The notes: generated by a model not told the origin, from the sequence alone. A DNA stretch of 64,000 bases from Sphingomonas echinoides ATCC 14820 (GCF_000241465.1 NZ_JH584235.1:356305-420304); one strand, 5' to 3'; positions 44,897 to 55,127 are shown, counted from the first letter of the stretch. Numbers and translations: made by a program.

Positions 44897-47113
44897 ATGA
44901 GTGAGTCTTTGCTTTCGGTACCGGGATCTGGCGGCATGCCGCCGCGTTTCCGTATCGCGCGCTTTCTGGAACTCGCTGTTCTCGCGGTTGCCCTTATCGT
45001 TGCCGGGGTAAGCTATTGGTTCATAGCCCGCGACAAGGTGGATGCTTTGCTCAGCCCGGCGCTGGTCGCATCGTTGCTGCTGGCCAATCTGTTGCCTTGG
45101 ATCGCGCTGCTGGTGTTGCTGGGACGGCGCATCGCAATGCGCCGCGCCGCACTCCTTCCGATCGGGGGACGCGGCCGTTTGCACGTGCAGCTGGTCGCCC
45201 TATTTTCGATCATCGCCGCAGTCCCGACGCTGTTGGTGGTGATCTTCGCCTCGCTCTTGTTCCAATACGGCGTGCAATTTTGGTATTCCGACCAAGCTCG
45301 TAGCATGATCGAAAATGCGACCGGGGTTGCGAAGACCTCGTACCAACAAATGCTTCAACGCTGGCAAGAAGCAACCGTTACGGCCGCGTCCGATATTGGA
45401 GAGAACTTTTCCGATAAGATCCGGTCACCGAGTTTTCCAGAATATTTTGGGAAATATCAGATATTTTATCGAAGCTTTTCGGATGGTTTCCTTTTTATTG
45501 CGTCTCCCGATGGAAAATTTCATGAGATCATCAATTTAAATCCCGACAAGCTGGAGCTTGCGCGGGAGGTTTCGCCCGCCGACCTTTCCGACGTCCAGAC
45601 AAAGGTCCCCAGTATCACGACTGTCAAAGGCGATCGGATCAAGACCCTGGCCCCGATCCCCGGCACGACGAACGTGTATCTCCTGACCGTTGCCAGATCG
45701 GATGTGCGGGTGATGGAGGTACAATCCCAACGGAGCGCCGCAGTCTTGTCGAGCTATCGCGACTTTCTGGCGCGCTCTCGATCTCTGCAGTTGAAATTCA
45801 ATGCAGCGCTGCTCGGGATCTCACTGCTTATCATTGCGATTGCGGTGTGGATCGCGCTGGAAGTAGCAGATCGCATTGTGCGCCCGCTGGGGGATCTGGT
45901 GGCAGCCGCCGACCGTGTCTCGACCGGGGACTTTACCGCGCGCGTGCCCGCACCAAAGACCGACGACGAAATCGGCACGCTGACCAGCGCCTTCAACCAG
46001 ATGACCGAGCGCCTGCAGGCGCAGACCGGTGCGCTGGAAAGCCGTCGCGCGTTGATCGAGGCGGTGATGTCGGGGGTGACGGCAGGGGTCATTTCGGTCG
46101 CGCCCGATGGCACGATCCGCCTGATCAATCGCTCGGCGATCACGCTGCTGGACGGCGCTGACGATATGCCGGTCGGCAAACCGCTGAAGCTGATCGCACC
46201 CGAATTGGCGGCGCTGCTCGATGGTCAGGATCGCGAGGCGATCATCGAAACCGGCACCGGCAACGACGCGCGTACGCTGGCGGTAAAGGTCACGCGCGCC
46301 GTCGAGGGGCCGATCCTGACCTTCGACGACATTACCGGCCAATTGCTGGATCAACGCCGTGCCGCCTGGTCCGATGTCGCGCGCCGCATCGCGCACGAAA
46401 TCAAGAATCCGCTGACCCCGATCCAGCTCGCGGCGGAACGGCTCCAGCGGCGCTATGGCAAGCAGATCGACCCAGAGGACACCACATTCGCGCGGCTGAC
46501 CGACACGATCGTCCGCCAGGTCGGCGACCTGCGCCGCATGGTCGATGAATTTTCCTCCTTCGCGCGAATGCCCAAGCCCGTCTTCCGCGAGGAATCGCTC
46601 GTCGATCTCGCACGCCAGACGCTGTTCCTGCACGAGGTTGCGCATCCGGGCGTGGTTTTCAGCCTCACCCACGAAGCCCCCGGCCCGATGCTGGTGTGCG
46701 ACCGCCGCCAGATCGGCCAGGCGCTGACCAACATCGTCAAGAACGCGGTCGAGGCGGTCGAGGCCAATCCGGGTGCGGCGGAGGCGAGCGTCACGATGTC
46801 GCTCGACGAAACCCCCGAACGCACCACGATTACCGTCGCTGACACCGGCATTGGCCTGCCCGCCGCGCGCGATCGCATCGTCGAGCCCTATGTCACGACC
46901 CGCGCGCGCGGCACCGGCCTTGGCCTGGCGATCGTCAAGAAGATCGTCGAGGAGCATTTCGGCACGATGACCTTTGCCGATCGCCCCGGCGGCGGCACCA
47001 TCGTAACCGTCAGCTTCGACACCGCGATGCTCGCCAATCTCGACGCCGGCGATGGAGGCGATGGGGGCATCGCCGAAACGCCACCCCAGCAACTTTTGCA
47101 GAACCGGACCTGA
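44897..47113 (+). CDS. ntrY: Membrane sensor kinase NtrY
   Basis: A 738-residue histidine kinase. Membrane helices lie at about 25-45, 55-75 and 85-115, and another at about 300-320 after the extracytoplasmic sensor (about 120-295). HAMP (about 322-375, IVRPLGDLVAAADRVSTGDF), PAS (about 385-490) and the kinase core follow. The core holds [23 protein letters not shown] box NIVKNAVEAVE, DTGIGLP and GTGLGLAIVKKIVEEH. TAGGA lies 9 nt before the ATG. Within the sensor part the DNA turns AT-rich (45421-45540, 43 of 120 bases G or C), unlike the rest of the gene. Confidence 0.95.
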   Translation: MSESLLSVPGSGGMPPRFRIARFLELAVLAVALIVAGVSYWFIARDKVDALLSPALVASLLLANLLPWIALLVLLGRRIAMRRAALLPIGGRGRLHVQLVALFSIIAAVPTLLVVIFASLLFQYGVQFWYSDQARSMIENATGVAKTSYQQMLQRWQEATVTAASDIGENFSDKIRSPSFPEYFGKYQIFYRSFSDGFLFIASPDGKFHEIINLNPDKLELAREVSPADLSDVQTKVPSITTVKGDRIKTLAPIPGTTNVYLLTVARSDVRVMEVQSQRSAAVLSSYRDFLARSRSLQLKFNAALLGISLLIIAIAVWIALEVADRIVRPLGDLVAAADRVSTGDFTARVPAPKTDDEIGTLTSAFNQMTERLQAQTGALESRRALIEAVMSGVTAGVISVAPDGTIRLINRSAITLLDGADDMPVGKPLKLIAPELAALLDGQDREAIIETGTGNDARTLAVKVTRAVEGPILTFDDITGQLLDQRRAAWSDVARRIAHEIKNPLTPIQLAAERLQRRYGKQIDPEDTTFARLTDTIVRQVGDLRRMVDEFSSFARMPKPVFREESLVDLARQTLFLHEVAHPGVVFSLTHEAPGPMLVCDRRQIGQALTNIVKNAVEAVEANPGAAEASVTMSLDETPERTTITVADTGIGLPAARDRIVEPYVTTRARGTGLGLAIVKKIVEEHFGTMTFADRPGGGTIVTVSFDTAMLANLDAGDGGDGGIAETPPQQLLQNRT

Positions 47114-47117
47114 ACCC

Positions 47118-48491
47118 ATGCCCCTGGACATTCTTGTCGTTGATGACGAACGCGATATTCGCGACCTGGTCGCCGGTGTGCTCGAAGACGAGGGCTATGG
47201 TGCGCGCGTCGCGGCCGATAGCGATTCGGCGCTGGAAGCGATTTCGGTGCGGCGGCCCTCCCTGGTGCTGCTCGACGTGTGGCTGCACGGCTCGCGGCTC
47301 GATGGGCTGGAACTGCTCGACGAGATCAAGCGGCGGGACCCGTCGATTCCGGTGCTGATGATTTCCGGGCACGGCAATCTCGATACCGCCGTCGCCGCGA
47401 TCCGGCGCGGTGCCGCCGATTTCATCGAAAAACCGTTCGAAGCGGAGCGGCTGTTGCTGATGGTCGCGCGCGCGACCGAGACCGAGAGCCTGCGCCGCGA
47501 AATTGCCAGCCTGCGCGCGGTGGTCGGCCGCGACACCGATCTGACCGGCAATTCCGGCGCGATCAATGGCGTGCGCGCCACGCTGAAACGCGTCGCCGCG
47601 ACGGGCAGCCGCGTGCTGATCATGGGCGCGGCGGGCGTCGGCAAGGAAGTGGCCGCCCGGCTGCTGCACGGCTGGAGCCAGCGGGCGGATGCGCCCTTCG
47701 TCGTTGTCAGTGCGGCGCGGATGACGCCGGAGCGGGTCGAGGAGGAACTGTTTGGCATTGAGGAGGGGGGGCAGCTCGTCCGCTCCGGCCTGCTCGAACA
47801 GGCGCATGGCGGCACGTTGTTCCTCGACGAAATCGCCGACATGCCGCTGGCGACGCAAGGCCGCATCCTGCGCGTGCTGACCGACCAGAGCTTCAGCCGC
47901 GTCGGCGGGCAGCGCGTGGTCAAGGTCGACGTGCGCGTGGTATCCGCCACCGCGCGCGATCTGACGCATGAAATCGCGGAAGGGCGCTTCCGCGAAGACC
48001 TCTATTACCGGCTCAACGTCGTGCCGGTGACCATTCCGGGGCTGGCCGAGCGGCGCGAGGATATTCCCGCGCTGGTCGATCATTTCATGGCGCATTACGC
48101 GTCTGAGCGGCGCGTTCCTACGCCCGCCGTGGCTGCTGACGCCATGGTGGCGCTGCAATCCTACGAATGGCCCGGCAATGTGCGCCAGCTCCGCAATATC
48201 GTGGAGCGCACGATCATCATGGCACCGGGCGACCGGATCGGGCAGATTGATCTCGATATGCTGCCGCCCGATGTGCTTGGCGATCCGGGTGAACTGGGCG
48301 GCGGGGCGACCGCGATCATGGGCGCGCCGCTGCGCGAAGCGCGTGAAACCTTCGAGCGCGAATATCTGCGGGTGCAGATCCGCCGCTTCTCGGGCAACAT
48401 CTCGCGCACCGCCAATTTCATCGGGATGGAGCGGTCTGCGCTACACCGGAAGCTGAAGTTGCTCGGCATTACCGAGGTGCGCGAGGATTAA
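47118..48491 (+). CDS. ntrX: Response regulator NtrX lacking the GAFTGA loop
   Basis: A 457-residue partner of NtrY. The receiver domain has DDE at 9-11 and Asp in [13 protein letters not shown]. The AAA+ domain has Walker [16 protein letters not shown] and Walker [14 protein letters not shown]. Between them [18 protein letters not shown] replaces the GAFTGA segment found in the NtrC next door. A Fis-type helix-turn-helix closes the protein ([16 protein letters not shown]). Without GAFTGA it should not activate sigma54 RNA polymerase and more likely acts on sigma70 promoters, as reported for other alphaproteobacterial NtrX. It lies 4 nt after ntrY. Confidence 0.94.
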   Translation: MPLDILVVDDERDIRDLVAGVLEDEGYGARVAADSDSALEAISVRRPSLVLLDVWLHGSRLDGLELLDEIKRRDPSIPVLMISGHGNLDTAVAAIRRGAADFIEKPFEAERLLLMVARATETESLRREIASLRAVVGRDTDLTGNSGAINGVRATLKRVAATGSRVLIMGAAGVGKEVAARLLHGWSQRADAPFVVVSAARMTPERVEEELFGIEEGGQLVRSGLLEQAHGGTLFLDEIADMPLATQGRILRVLTDQSFSRVGGQRVVKVDVRVVSATARDLTHEIAEGRFREDLYYRLNVVPVTIPGLAERREDIPALVDHFMAHYASERRVPTPAVAADAMVALQSYEWPGNVRQLRNIVERTIIMAPGDRIGQIDLDMLPPDVLGDPGELGGGATAIMGAPLREARETFEREYLRVQIRRFSGNISRTANFIGMERSALHRKLKLLGITEVRED

Positions 48492-48612
48492 TCGACTGGA
48501 TCGGTGGACGAAACGATCGCGCATCCCTAGATTAGGGACGGGTACATCACCTAACTCGACGCCGGAACCGGCGCGCCGCGGGCACCCCCCGCCAAGAACA
48601 AAGGATCGACCG

Positions 48613-49104
48613 ATGGCCGACAAGCACACCTCTCTCCAAGACCTGTTCCTCAACGCCCTGCGCCGCACCAAGACCCCGATCACGATGTTCCTCGTGAAGG
48701 GCGTCAAGCTCCAGGGGATCGTCACCTGGTTCGACAATTTCTCGGTGCTGCTGCGCCGGGATGGCCAGTCGCAGCTGATCTACAAGCACGCCATTTCGAC
48801 GATCATGCCGGCCAATACGGTCGATATCGACGCGATCGTCAACGCGATCGGTGAAGCGCAGAAGAAGCAGCCGTTGCTGCAGGAAATCTTCCTCAACGCG
48901 GTGCGCAAGTCCGAAGACAATGTCACCATGTTCCTGGTCAATGGCGTGATGCTGCAGGGGCAGATTGCGGCGTTCGATCTGTTCTGCATGTTGCTCCAGC
49001 GCGACGGCATGGCGCAGCTCGTCTACAAGCATGCGGTCTCCACCATTCAGCCCGCACATCCCCTTAATTTGGCTGATGAAACAGCAGGTTCGGACAACGA
49101 TTGA
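48613..49104 (+). CDS. hfq: RNA chaperone Hfq, tandem two-domain form
   Basis: A 163-residue protein made of two complete Hfq/Sm-like domains. Domain 1 (about 5-72) has [38 protein letters not shown] and YKHAIST. Domain 2 (about 84-150) has [38 protein letters not shown] and YKHAVST. A short linker joins them and an acidic tail ends the protein. Both keep the YKHA RNA-binding motif. Ordinary Hfq is a hexamer of single domains; this form would make a ring from three chains. hflX follows with a TTGA overlap. Confidence 0.95.
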   Translation: MADKHTSLQDLFLNALRRTKTPITMFLVKGVKLQGIVTWFDNFSVLLRRDGQSQLIYKHAISTIMPANTVDIDAIVNAIGEAQKKQPLLQEIFLNAVRKSEDNVTMFLVNGVMLQGQIAAFDLFCMLLQRDGMAQLVYKHAVSTIQPAHPLNLADETAGSDND

Positions 49105-50387
49105 CCACAGGTTTTGAACGGGACCGCGACGATGTCGCGCGGGGTGCCAAGGCCGTTGTCGTCTATCCCGACACCGGCATTTCGTCGCGGGATGCCGATG
49201 CCCGGCTGGCCGAAACCGCCGGGCTGGCCATGGCGATCCATGTCGAAGTGGTCGATCGCGTCGCGATCAAGGTGCGCGCGCTCCAGCCTTCGACGCTGAT
49301 CGGCAAAGGGCAGCTCGAGGCGCTGGCTGCCACCGTCCGGATGGCCGAGGCCGAGTTGGTCGTGTTCGACGCCAGTCTGACGCCGGTGCAGCAGCGCAAC
49401 CTCGAAAAGGCGCTGTCGGCCAAGGTGATCGACCGTACCGGGCTGATCCTCGAAATCTTCGGCGAACGTGCGGCGACCGCCGAGGGGCGCTTGCAAGTCG
49501 AACTGGCGCATCTCGATTATCAGGCGGGACGGCTCGTGCGGAGCTGGACCCATTTGGAGCGCCAGCGCGGCGGCTTCGGCTTCCTCGGCGGCCCGGGGGA
49601 AACGCAGATCGAGGCCGATCGGCGCTTGATCCGCGATCGCATGGCGCGGTTGAAGAAGGAATTGGAGCAGGTTTCGCGCACGCGCGGGCTGCACCGCGAC
49701 CGGCGCCAGCGCGCGCCGTGGCCGGTAATTGCGCTGGTCGGCTATACCAACGCCGGAAAATCCACGCTGTTCAACCGCATGACCGGTGCTGACGTCATGG
49801 CGGAGGATCTGCTGTTCGCCACGCTCGATCCGACGCTGCGGCAGATCGCGCTGCCGGGGATCGATAAGGCGATCCTGTCGGACACCGTCGGGTTCGTCTC
49901 CGAACTGCCGACCCAGCTCGTCGCGGCGTTCAAGGCGACGCTCGAGGAAGTGGTGTCGGCCGATTTGCTGATCCATGTCCGCGACATCGCGCACCCGGAT
50001 ACGATTGCGCAGAAGGACGATGTCGAGGCGGTGCTGCGCGATATCGGTGTCGACCTCTCGGTTCCGCGGATCGAGGCGTGGAACAAGCTCGACATGCTCG
50101 ATGCCGATGATCGCGCCGAATTGCTGGGCGAAGCCGCGCGGCGCGACGATGTCGCGGCGATTTCGGCGCTGAGCGGGGAAGGGGTGTCCGCCTTGCTCGA
50201 CACCGTCGCCGCGCTGCTGACGTCGAGCCATCGCCGCTACACCATTTTGCTCGATGCCGGTGATGGTGCCGGTGCCGCCTGGCTCCACGCGCATGGCGAG
50301 GTGCTGGAACAATCGGTCGAGGGCGAACAAGCCATCTATGAAGTCCGCATGGCCGAGCGCGATTATGAACGGTTCTGCCAGCGCTGA
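49101..50387 (+). CDS. hflX: GTPase HflX
   Basis: A 428-residue ribosome-associated GTPase that can split stalled ribosomes. The HflX N-terminal domain contains [14 protein letters not shown] and [19 protein letters not shown] coiled-coil linker with the glycine-rich [19 protein letters not shown] follows. The G domain has G1 [10 protein letters not shown]3 [10 protein letters not shown] and G4 NKLD. The TTG at 49101 overlaps the hfq stop. hfq-hflX is a conserved pair. Confidence 0.94.
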   Translation: MTTGFERDRDDVARGAKAVVVYPDTGISSRDADARLAETAGLAMAIHVEVVDRVAIKVRALQPSTLIGKGQLEALAATVRMAEAELVVFDASLTPVQQRNLEKALSAKVIDRTGLILEIFGERAATAEGRLQVELAHLDYQAGRLVRSWTHLERQRGGFGFLGGPGETQIEADRRLIRDRMARLKKELEQVSRTRGLHRDRRQRAPWPVIALVGYTNAGKSTLFNRMTGADVMAEDLLFATLDPTLRQIALPGIDKAILSDTVGFVSELPTQLVAAFKATLEEVVSADLLIHVRDIAHPDTIAQKDDVEAVLRDIGVDLSVPRIEAWNKLDMLDADDRAELLGEAARRDDVAAISALSGEGVSALLDTVAALLTSSHRRYTILLDAGDGAGAAWLHAHGEVLEQSVEGEQAIYEVRMAERDYERFCQR

Positions 50388-51024
50388 CGCCGTCGATCGC
50401 GCGCTGATCGCAGGCTGGCTCCATGCCCGCTCGATCGCGCGGGCTTTGCCGATGCCAGTGGCCGAGCATGGTGGCTGGCGGGTGGACACGCGGTCGGAGC
50501 AGGAATGGTGCCGCTATGTCTTCGCCGATCCGACCCCGGCGATTGCCGAGCTGGCGCAGGGCATCACGCAGCCTAGACTCTATATAAAACTTTGCCAGGA
50601 TGATGCTGTTTTAAGAGCGCTTTTGCCGTCGCGTTGGCAAATCTGTGCGCCTTCCTGGATGATGACAGCGGTGGCTACACCCCTTGCAGAAACGCGGCTG
50701 CCCGACGGCTATCTCCCGAAGGTGGAAAGCATCGGCGGGGTCGTTCGCGTTGCGATCACCTCCCCGGACGGCGCGCTCGCGGCCAGCGGCTATGCGGCGG
50801 AAGCGTCGGGCGTATTCGTCTATGATCGCATCGTCGCCAACCCAGATCATCAGCGGCGCGGGTTGGGCCGGGCGGTGATGGGCCTGTTGCAAGCGCAGCG
50901 CCGCTCAAGCGCGTCGCGCGAAGTGCTGGTCGCGACCGCGCAAGGCCGCGCGCTTTATACCAGCCTCGGCTGGTCGGTGCATTGCCCCTATGCGACCGCG
51001 GTCATTCCTGACGCGGTGCCTTGA
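50365..51024 (+). CDS. GNAT-family N-acetyltransferase downstream of hflX
   Basis: A 219-residue protein. The C-terminal half (about 120-215) is a GNAT fold with VYDRIVANPDHQRRGLGRAVMGLL as acetyl-CoA motif and ATAQGRALYTSLGWSVHCPYATAV at the end. The N-terminal half (about 1-110) is a less conserved all-alpha and beta region that may bind the substrate. The ATG at 50365 overlaps hflX by 23 nt. Its end overlaps converging mazG by 23 nt. The substrate is unknown. Confidence 0.8.
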   Translation: MNGSASADAVDRALIAGWLHARSIARALPMPVAEHGGWRVDTRSEQEWCRYVFADPTPAIAELAQGITQPRLYIKLCQDDAVLRALLPSRWQICAPSWMMTAVATPLAETRLPDGYLPKVESIGGVVRVAITSPDGALAASGYAAEASGVFVYDRIVANPDHQRRGLGRAVMGLLQAQRRSSASREVLVATAQGRALYTSLGWSVHCPYATAVIPDAVP

Positions 51025-51760
51025 TTGCTTGCCACAAGGCTTCCTTGTTGGCGAGCGGCAGGCCGGGAAAGGCATCGCCAGCTTCGGCTTCCATCGCCTT
51101 GAAACGGCGCTCGAATTTGGCATTGGCACCGCGTAGCGCCGCCTCCGGGTCGACGCCCAGCTTGCGCGCCCAATTGACCACCGAGAAGAGCAGATCGCCG
51201 ATCTCGTCCTCGGTCTCGGCCGGAGTAGTGGCCGCTTCGATCTCGGCGATTTCCTCGTCAATTTTGGCGCGCGGTCCTTCCTGGTCCGGCCAGTCGAACC
51301 CCACGCGCGCCGCGCGATTCTGGAGCTTTTCGGCGCGGAGCAAAGCGGGCAGGCCCAATGCTACGCCGTCCAGCGCGCCCGGCGGGATATCGGCCTGGCC
51401 CTTGGCGGCGCGTTCGGCGGCCTTGATCTGTTCCCACAGATGATGGCCGCCCTCAGCGACATCGCCGAAGATATGCGGATGGCGGCGCTCCATCTTGTCG
51501 CTGATCGCCGCCACGACGTCAGGCAGCGCGAAATGACCGGCTTCCTCGGCCATGCGCGCATGGAACACGACCTGGAGCAGAAGATCGCCAAGCTCGTCCT
51601 TGAGCTCGACCATGTCGTCGCGCGCGATCGCGTCTGCGACTTCATAGGCTTCCTCGATCGTATAGGGCGCGATGCTGGCGAAATCCTGCGAGACATCCCA
51701 TTCGCAACCCGACACCGGATCGCGCAACCGCGCCATGATCGCGACCAGCCGTTCGATCAT
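51002..51760 (-). CDS. mazG: Nucleoside triphosphate pyrophosphohydrolase MazG
   Basis: A 252-residue enzyme that hydrolyses NTPs to NMP and pyrophosphate. It has two MazG repeats: PYTIEEAYEVADAI with DELGDLLLQVVFHA in the first, and KIDEEIAEIEAA with DEIGDLLFSVVNWARKLG in the second, each giving the EExxE...ExxD metal site. The ATG at 51760 is preferred because GGAG lies 7 nt upstream; a GTG two codons earlier is possible. It is the last gene of the minus-strand series from mltB, after a 91-nt gap. Confidence 0.94.
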   Translation of the reverse strand: MIERLVAIMARLRDPVSGCEWDVSQDFASIAPYTIEEAYEVADAIARDDMVELKDELGDLLLQVVFHARMAEEAGHFALPDVVAAISDKMERRHPHIFGDVAEGGHHLWEQIKAAERAAKGQADIPPGALDGVALGLPALLRAEKLQNRAARVGFDWPDQEGPRAKIDEEIAEIEAATTPAETEDEIGDLLFSVVNWARKLGVDPEAALRGANAKFERRFKAMEAEAGDAFPGLPLANKEALWQAIKAPRQE

Positions 51761-51851
51761 CGACACGCTCCGTTTAGGGCGGGGATCTGGCTCCCGCTGC
51801 CCATCGCCATCAATCCGATAATATACATTATGTTAAATGGGAGCCATTTCA

Positions 51852-52055
51852 TCAGAGCAAGCCCCCCAACACCGATCCAGCCCCGAAAGCGCCCTGCCAC
51901 AGCACCACCAGCACGAACAGCACGCCGAAGATCGCCACCCAGGCCAGCGCCATCTTGATCGTATCGCCCAGCGGCAAACGGCGCGCCGCGAGCGCGCTGA
52001 CCGGCAGGATCAGGACCAGCGCGTAAAACACCAGATCCATGCTGGTGTCGGTCAT
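51852..52055 (-). CDS. Small 67-residue membrane protein
   Basis: A 67-residue protein with two hydrophobic helices (about 8-24 and 34-53) and an arginine pair between them. The end (GAFGAGSVLGGLL) is glycine-rich. The ATG overlaps the stop of the metallo-hydrolase gene (ATGA), so it is probably translated with it. I do not recognise a family. Confidence 0.7.
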   Translation of the reverse strand: MTDTSMDLVFYALVLILPVSALAARRLPLGDTIKMALAWVAIFGVLFVLVVLWQGAFGAGSVLGGLL

Positions 52056-52816
52056 ACGTGCAGTTCCAGCCCGTCATAGGCCGGCTCGACGCCCGGCGGC
52101 AGTTCGGCCAGCAGGCTCGCATAATCCATCGACTGGTCCATATGCGCCAGCACCGCATGACGCGGCTTCAGCATCTCGATCCAGCCCAGCGCCATGTTCA
52201 ACGTCGGGTGCGACGGATGCGGCTTGCGGCGCAGCGCATCGACGATCCACAGGTCGAGACCTTCATATAGGCTCGCCATATCCGGCGTCATCGCACTGAG
52301 ATCGGTCGCATATCCAATCGATCCAGCGATGCTGTCAAAGCGCAAGCCGGCCGATTGGAACGGCCCGTGCGGCTGATCGACCACGCCAACCGTGATGTCG
52401 CCGATGACGACGCTGTCGGGCAGCGCCTCGATCGCGACGGTCGGCGGATAATCATCCCAGCCATGGAAAACATAGCCGAAACGCCGCTTCAACGTCTCCA
52501 TCAGATCGGGCCGCGCCAGCCCGCGCACCGGCCGCCCCATCGCATGAAACACCTGGCGCAAATCATCGATGCCATGCGTGTGATCGGCATGATCATGCGT
52601 CCAGATCACCGCATCCAGCGTCGACACACCCGCCGCCAGCAACTGCTCACGCATATCCGGGCCGGTATCGACCAGAATGCGCGTCGTCTGCGTCTCGACC
52701 AGGATCGACGCGCGCATCCGCCGATTGCGCGGGTTGCTCGGGTCGCACGCGCCCCAATCATTGCCGATCCGCGGCACACCGGACGAGGTGCCCGATCCCA
52801 GGATCCGCACCTTCAT
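52052..52816 (-). CDS. PhnP-like MBL-fold metallo-hydrolase
   Basis: A 254-residue metallo-beta-lactamase-fold enzyme. It starts MKVRILGSGTSSGVPRIG, has the metal motif WTHDHADHTHGIDDLR (HxHxDH, about 78-90) and later PSHPT and LAHMDQSMDY ligands. This is the PhnP/cyclic phosphodiesterase group. No phn genes are nearby. It overlaps tatD by ATGA, and tatD with this gene is a common neighbour pair in Alphaproteobacteria. Confidence 0.9.
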   Translation of the reverse strand: MKVRILGSGTSSGVPRIGNDWGACDPSNPRNRRMRASILVETQTTRILVDTGPDMREQLLAAGVSTLDAVIWTHDHADHTHGIDDLRQVFHAMGRPVRGLARPDLMETLKRRFGYVFHGWDDYPPTVAIEALPDSVVIGDITVGVVDQPHGPFQSAGLRFDSIAGSIGYATDLSAMTPDMASLYEGLDLWIVDALRRKPHPSHPTLNMALGWIEMLKPRHAVLAHMDQSMDYASLLAELPPGVEPAYDGLELHV

Positions 52817-53589
52817 GCGCGCGTCTTGGTAAACAGTGCGTGAAAGTTCTCCGCCGTCGCCGCTGCCAGCGTTTCCAGCGGCTCGCCGCGGAGCTTCGCC
52901 AGGAACGCGGCGGTATCGGCCACGAAGGCCGGCTCACCCGTTTTCCCGCGATGCGGCACCGGTGCCAGGAACGGTGCATCGGTTTCGATCAGCAGCCGGT
53001 CGAGCGGCAGCCGCGCGGCGGTGTCCTGCAGATCCTTGGCGTTCTTGAAGGTCACGATGCCCGAGATCGAGATATAGAAACCAAGCTCCAGCGCGATATC
53101 GGCAAACGCCCCGCTCGCGGTGAAGCAATGGATGACGCCGGGATAGGCCCCCTTCCCCATTTCCTCGCGCAGGATCGCGGCGGTATCGTCCTCGGCATCG
53201 CGCGTGTGCACCACGATCGGCAGTTGCGTTTCGCGCGCGGCGGCAATGTGCGCGCGAAAGCTCGCGCGCTGGCGCTCACGGTCGCTATGTTCGTAGAAAT
53301 AATCGAGCCCACTTTCGCCGATTCCGACGACGCGCGGATGCTGCGCGCGTTCCACCAGCCGCGCGGTGCCGATATCGGGATGCTCATCGGCTTCATTGGG
53401 GTGGATGCCGACGGTCGCCCAGACATCGGGCTCGCGCTCAGCGGTGGCGAGCACAGCATCCCACTCGCTTTCGCGCGTCGCGATGTTGAGCATGGCATGG
53501 ACGCCGCGCGCGCGGGCACGGGCGAGAACCGCGTCCTGCTGCTCGCCCAGCCCCTTATAATTGAGGTGGCAATGGCTGTCGGCGAACAT
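52813..53589 (-). CDS. tatD: TatD-family metal-dependent hydrolase
   Basis: A 258-residue deoxyribonuclease-type TIM-barrel hydrolase. Metal ligands are in DSHCHLNYKG (about 4-13), GESGLDYFYEHS, PIVVHTRDAEDD, VIHCFTASG and ETDAPFLAPVPHRGK, all family signatures. It overlaps metG by one base (TGATG) and the next gene by ATGA. metG-tatD is a widely conserved pair. Confidence 0.94.
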   Translation of the reverse strand: MFADSHCHLNYKGLGEQQDAVLARARARGVHAMLNIATRESEWDAVLATAEREPDVWATVGIHPNEADEHPDIGTARLVERAQHPRVVGIGESGLDYFYEHSDRERQRASFRAHIAAARETQLPIVVHTRDAEDDTAAILREEMGKGAYPGVIHCFTASGAFADIALELGFYISISGIVTFKNAKDLQDTAARLPLDRLLIETDAPFLAPVPHRGKTGEPAFVADTAAFLAKLRGEPLETLAAATAENFHALFTKTRA

Positions 53590-55127
53590 CAGGCTTCGAC
53601 CGGCGCTTCGAGCCGTGGGAACACGCCGACCGGTGCCGGCAGCGTCAGGCCCGGTGCCAGCGGGTGGCCCAGCGCTTCGAAGCAGCGCGCATCGCCGTGC
53701 TGCCCCAGCAGATCGAGCAGTTTGTCCGCCCCATTGGGGATCGCCCAGCGCGCCAGAATCGCGATCCGCCGCACCGCATCGGCGGCATGATAGAGGATGG
53801 TGTCGGCGCGTGCGGGATCGGTCTTGCGCACGCTCCATGGGGCCTGATCGGCGAAATATTGGTTGGCATCGCGCGCTGCCGACCAGATCGCGTCGAGCGC
53901 GGTGTGCAACGCGAGATCGCCCATCGCATCGTGCATTCCGGCCTCGGCCGCAGCGACGCTGGCGAGCAGCGCGTCTTCGGCCTCGGTGCGGTCCCCGGCC
54001 TCCGGCACTACGCCACCGCATGCCTTGGCGATGATCGACAGGCAGCGTTGAGCGAGATTGCCGAGGTTGTTGGCAAGGTCTGCATTACAACGTGTTACGA
54101 TCGCTTCTTCCGAGTAACTCCCATCCTGCCCGAAGCTGACTTCGCGCAGCAGGAAATAGCGCAGCGCATCGACACCGAAGCGATCGGCCAGTTCCATCGG
54201 GTCGGTGACGTTGCCCACCGACTTCGACATCTTCTCACCGCGGTTGAGCAAAAAGCCATGGCCGAACACGGCGCGCGGCAGCGGAATGTTCGCACTCATC
54301 AGGAAGGCTGGCCAGTAAACCGCATGAAAACGAACGATATCCTTGCCGATCACATGCAGATGCGCAGGCCAGAAGGTTTCGTACAGTTCGACATCGTCGG
54401 GATAGCCGACGCCGGTCAGATAATTGGTCAGCGCATCGACCCACACATACATGACATGGCCCGGGCTGCCTGGTACCGGCACGCCCCAGTCAAAGCTGGT
54501 GCGCGACACCGAGAGGTCGGACAGGCCGCCCTCGACGAAGCGCAAAATCTCATTGCGGCGCGCCTCGGGCAGGATGAAATCGGGTTGCGCGGCGTACAGG
54601 TCGAGCAAGGGCTGCTGATATTTGGAGAGGCGGAAGAACCAGGTCTCCTCGGCGGTCCATTCGACCGGCGTGCCCTGCGGCGAAAGCTTGGCACCGCCCT
54701 CGCCTTCGACCAGCTCCTTTTCGTCGTAAAAGGCTTCGTCGCGAACCGAATACCAGCCTTCATAGCGATCGAGATACAGGTCGCCCGCGGCTTCCATCGC
54801 TTGCCAGATCGCCTGGCTGGCGCGGTAATGATCGGCGTCGCTGGTGCGAATGAAGCGATCGCACGAAATCTCCAGTTTCTCGGCCATTGCCTTGAAATAG
54901 CCGCTCATTTCATCGGCCAGCGCGCGCGGGGTCAAGTCGCGCTTGCGCGCTTCCTGGACCATTTTCAGGCCATGTTCGTCGGTCCCGGTCTGGAAGCGGA
55001 CTTCGCGGCCCAATTGGCGTTGATAGCGCGCGATCGCATCGGTCGCGATCGCCTCATAGGCATGCCCGATATGCGGGCGTCCATTGGGATAGCTGATTGC
55101 GGTGGTGATATAATAAGGGTCGGCCAT
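53589..55127 (-). CDS. metG: Methionyl-tRNA synthetase
   Basis: A 512-residue class I synthetase. HIGH is seen in GRPHIGHAYEAIATD (about 17-31). KMSKS lies in RGEKMSKSVGNVTDP, near residue 297. The anticodon-binding helical domain fills about 360-490. The zinc-knuckle cysteines of the E. coli type are absent, so this is the zinc-free short form without the C-terminal dimer domain. The ATG at 55127 has a full AGGAGG nearby upstream. Confidence 0.96.
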   Translation of the reverse strand: MADPYYITTAISYPNGRPHIGHAYEAIATDAIARYQRQLGREVRFQTGTDEHGLKMVQEARKRDLTPRALADEMSGYFKAMAEKLEISCDRFIRTSDADHYRASQAIWQAMEAAGDLYLDRYEGWYSVRDEAFYDEKELVEGEGGAKLSPQGTPVEWTAEETWFFRLSKYQQPLLDLYAAQPDFILPEARRNEILRFVEGGLSDLSVSRTSFDWGVPVPGSPGHVMYVWVDALTNYLTGVGYPDDVELYETFWPAHLHVIGKDIVRFHAVYWPAFLMSANIPLPRAVFGHGFLLNRGEKMSKSVGNVTDPMELADRFGVDALRYFLLREVSFGQDGSYSEEAIVTRCNADLANNLGNLAQRCLSIIAKACGGVVPEAGDRTEAEDALLASVAAAEAGMHDAMGDLALHTALDAIWSAARDANQYFADQAPWSVRKTDPARADTILYHAADAVRRIAILARWAIPNGADKLLDLLGQHGDARCFEALGHPLAPGLTLPAPVGVFPRLEAPVEA

